From the NCBI GenBank assembly GCA_005784505.1, contig VCAZ01000063.1, positions 147,501 through 211,500 on the forward strand: DNA of 64,000 nt, in the 5' to 3' direction. This DNA is from Bagarius yarrelli (taxonomy: Eukaryota > Chordata > Actinopteri > Siluriformes > Sisoridae). The notes beneath the pieces are model-generated. The model was not told the DNA's origin and ran no database searches. It saw only the letters and a list, made by a program, of their open reading frames with translations. Position numbers and translations under genes: made by a program. This document shows positions 61,897-64,000 of the stretch, one piece after another (positions within the stretch are counted from its first letter, which is position 1; each line of letters begins with the position of its first letter).

Positions 61897-64000
61897 CGCG
61901 ATGCCTTCTCAGATTTACGAAAGAAAATACAACGATCACAAATAACTACAGTAAATAAGAACAGTAAAAAAGGAACCCACGCTGGATTCTCAGCTCTGTT
62001 CGTATCACTTCCGCCAACCCGCCTACGGAAGCCTAGAAGGCTCTTCTCCATGGTAAACAAAACGTATACAAACTACTCAGAATACTTTCGGTATTTCATT
62101 GCGTCAGTTGCACGCCTTAAAATAGTTTATAGACGATTATCATCAAATAAAAAAAAGCAATCTTACGGCAGTCTATACATAAACCCCTTTGGTTAATTAA
62201 ATTGTAATTAATACTTAACAACATCTTATAGCGTATATGCTTTAATATCTAGGTTCAAACTATTTACTGAAATACAATTACTGCCATTACATTATTTATT
62301 TATTCATTCATCTTCTATACAGGGATCTGCTGGAGCCTATCCCAGTCGTCTTTGAAAAGGCAGTACTCCCTGGACTGGTCACCAGTCCATCACAGGGCCG
62401 CACACGAGCAATTTAGAATCACCAATCAACCTAGCATACGTTTTTGGACTGTGGAAGGAAACCGGATTACCCGAAGTAAACCCACACAAGCACAGGGAGA
62501 ACATGCAGAAACATCTACACAGAAAGGCTCCTGTCCAGGAATCGAACCTGGGCCTTCTTGCTGTGAGGCAGTGCTAACTACTAAGCCACCGTGCTGCCCA
62601 CCTGTACATTAATTTTTTAAACACACCCTAGTAAAAGGACCCCAAACACCATAAACAACACAAAAAGTAAAGTTGAAATAGATAAATAACAATACTACTA
62701 CTACTACTAATAATAATAATACCCACAACTAGGTAAATAAAACAAAAGCAAAAAACACAAACAGGCAGAGATTTAAGAGAATGTCTTTCTTTAAAAAACT
62801 TACTAATTCTAGAACATCTATTTTTTTCCAGTTTAAGATGAGACATGGTATTGGCCATTGGAGATGTGATAGTAGAGGTCTATCAGATTTCCAGCTAGGA
62901 AGAATGCATTATTTAGCTAATAAGGCGTAAAGGCAAAAATATCCAACTGTTTGGTGCTAAACTGAGACCAGACTTCAGGACACCAAATATTGAAATAGCA
63001 GAGCAAACATCAACACTGACCATAAGCACCTGAGAAATCATTTTTTAATAATTAACCCAATATTTTTGTAGTTTAGGACAGGTGAAACAGTTTACACTGA
63101 GATGATTGACATCAATCTCACCTGTCCTCTATGATAGTATAGTATAGGAGTTATATATATATATAGTAATGAATTCTATGAAGAATTTAAAATTGTATGA
63201 CATGCAAGCGAACATTTATTGTACTAGTGTGTAGTTTTTCCACGGCACCTGCCCACAAGTCCTCCTTTAAAACTCTCTTCCAATCACCCTCTCAAACTCT
63301 TAATTTTTATTAATAATGCACAAACTCGATAACTGACTGTCAATTCTTGAAATTTGGGATGAGGGTCAAGTTGCAGAAGGTCTTCCCATTCTTGTTAAGG
63401 AGGTACAGAAGTATAGTTAAAATAAAAAGTATTAGCAAAATGTGTAATCACTTTCATGGCCTGGAGTTTAATCTTAATGGTCACTAATTTATCATCACCC
63501 AGCAAAGACCCCATCATCCCGAGAACAGTCTGCTACTCAGTGCAAGCTAAATATATATTAACATGAGTAATAATCTGAACTGACTCACTAGTGGATGCCC
63601 AAGTACATTTAATGCAGAGGTGGTTAGTAACACGTTACATTTACTTTGTTACATCTACTTAAGTAGACTTTTAAAAAAATTTACCGAAATTTAGTTTTAG
63701 TTTGCCACTATCGATGGTGTTTTTCCATAATTGCGATTATGTACGTCCTAAGTTTTTTATTTGCTCAGGTAAAAAATGGCCAAAGAATAAAAGTAGTCTT
63801 TTACTAAGTTTTTTAATTTTTATTAATTAGTAGTAAATACGTACTTTAGTAAAACCTTTGGCTACTCTGCCCACCCCTGATCAAAAGTATTTATTGAGTT
63901 ATCAGTGATTGTAAAATGACTTGTCATTAACTCAAGTTCTCACCAACCAATCACAGGTTGTTTTGTTTAGCATAATGTTTGGGTGCTTGAAACAACCCTT
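61897..64000. other. Intergenic DNA upstream of riok1
   Basis: The riok1 promoter should lie just above 61896, with GC-richer sequence to about 62060. Beyond the SINE at 62290-62602 the region is AT-rich. Between about 63230 and 63410 the minus strand has a coding-like run (DLLQLDPHPKFQELTVSYRVC) with a stop nearby, possibly a decayed LINE open frame, but I cannot name a family. Confidence 0.4.
62290..62602 (-). repeat. tRNA-derived SINE, family B, complete copy
   Basis: On the minus strand it begins ggcagcacggtggcttagta (box A-like), then a box B-like aggttcgattcctgg after gcctcacagcaagaagg. The common body follows ('ctccctgtgcttgtgtggg', 'ccagtccatcacagggcc' on the plus strand) and it ends in an ATTC-rich tail at about 62290. 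Confidence 0.75.

Noticed and set aside
61692..62060. 122-residue minus-strand frame around the riok1 start
   Set aside because: It overlaps riok1 exon 1 in a different frame and has no resemblance to a known family; the RIOK1 N-terminus (VPGQFDDA) is in the other frame.
1..64000. CRISPR arrays, tRNA or rRNA genes, bacterial-type operons
   Set aside because: No regularly spaced direct repeats with unique spacers were seen, and the tRNA-like sequences are all heads of SINEs with attached bodies; the window is vertebrate nuclear DNA.

Overview
The window is nuclear DNA of a ray-finned (teleost) fish. It is AT-rich. Its genes are split by short introns with GT/AG borders, the intergenic DNA is full of tRNA-derived SINE copies, Tc1-type transposon relics and dinucleotide microsatellites, and the recognisable proteins are vertebrate ones. 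I cannot name the species from sequence alone.

Six protein-coding genes can be reconstructed exon by exon; in each, the exon lengths keep one reading frame from ATG to stop. From left to right: (1) an uncharacterised multi-pass membrane protein resembling the TspO/MBR family, minus strand, 5210-9160; (2) dnajc1, an ER J-domain/SANT protein, minus strand, 12915-17054; (3) bmi1, a PRC1 Polycomb RING protein, plus strand, coding 26639-29324, with a probable noncoding first exon near 22 kb; (4) pip4k2a, a phosphatidylinositol-5-phosphate 4-kinase, minus strand, 35843-47899; (5) nebl in its LIM-nebulette (lasp2) form, plus strand, 50918-54443; (6) riok1, an atypical kinase of 40S ribosome maturation, minus strand, 55867-61896.

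Layout: 1-5.2 kb is intergenic with SINEs. A 5'-truncated, internally deleted LINE (9.9-11.4 kb) and a Tc1-like end (11.6-12.1 kb) lie between genes 1 and 2. dnajc1 and bmi1 are divergent across about 5 kb, where the bmi1 control region is expected. bmi1 and pip4k2a converge across about 6.5 kb, pip4k2a and nebl diverge across 3 kb, and nebl and riok1 converge tail to tail. After 61.9 kb there is intergenic repeat-rich DNA.

The genes do not form a pathway. They are a piece of conserved synteny: in human, NEBL, DNAJC1, BMI1 and PIP4K2A all lie in 10p12, while RIOK1 lies on chromosome 6. I found no operon-like system, CRISPR array, structural RNA gene or clearly new biological system. The most useful leads are the uncharacterised TspO-like gene, a nebl locus too compact to encode full-length nebulette, the motif-rich bmi1 5' region, and several splice sites built from simple repeats.
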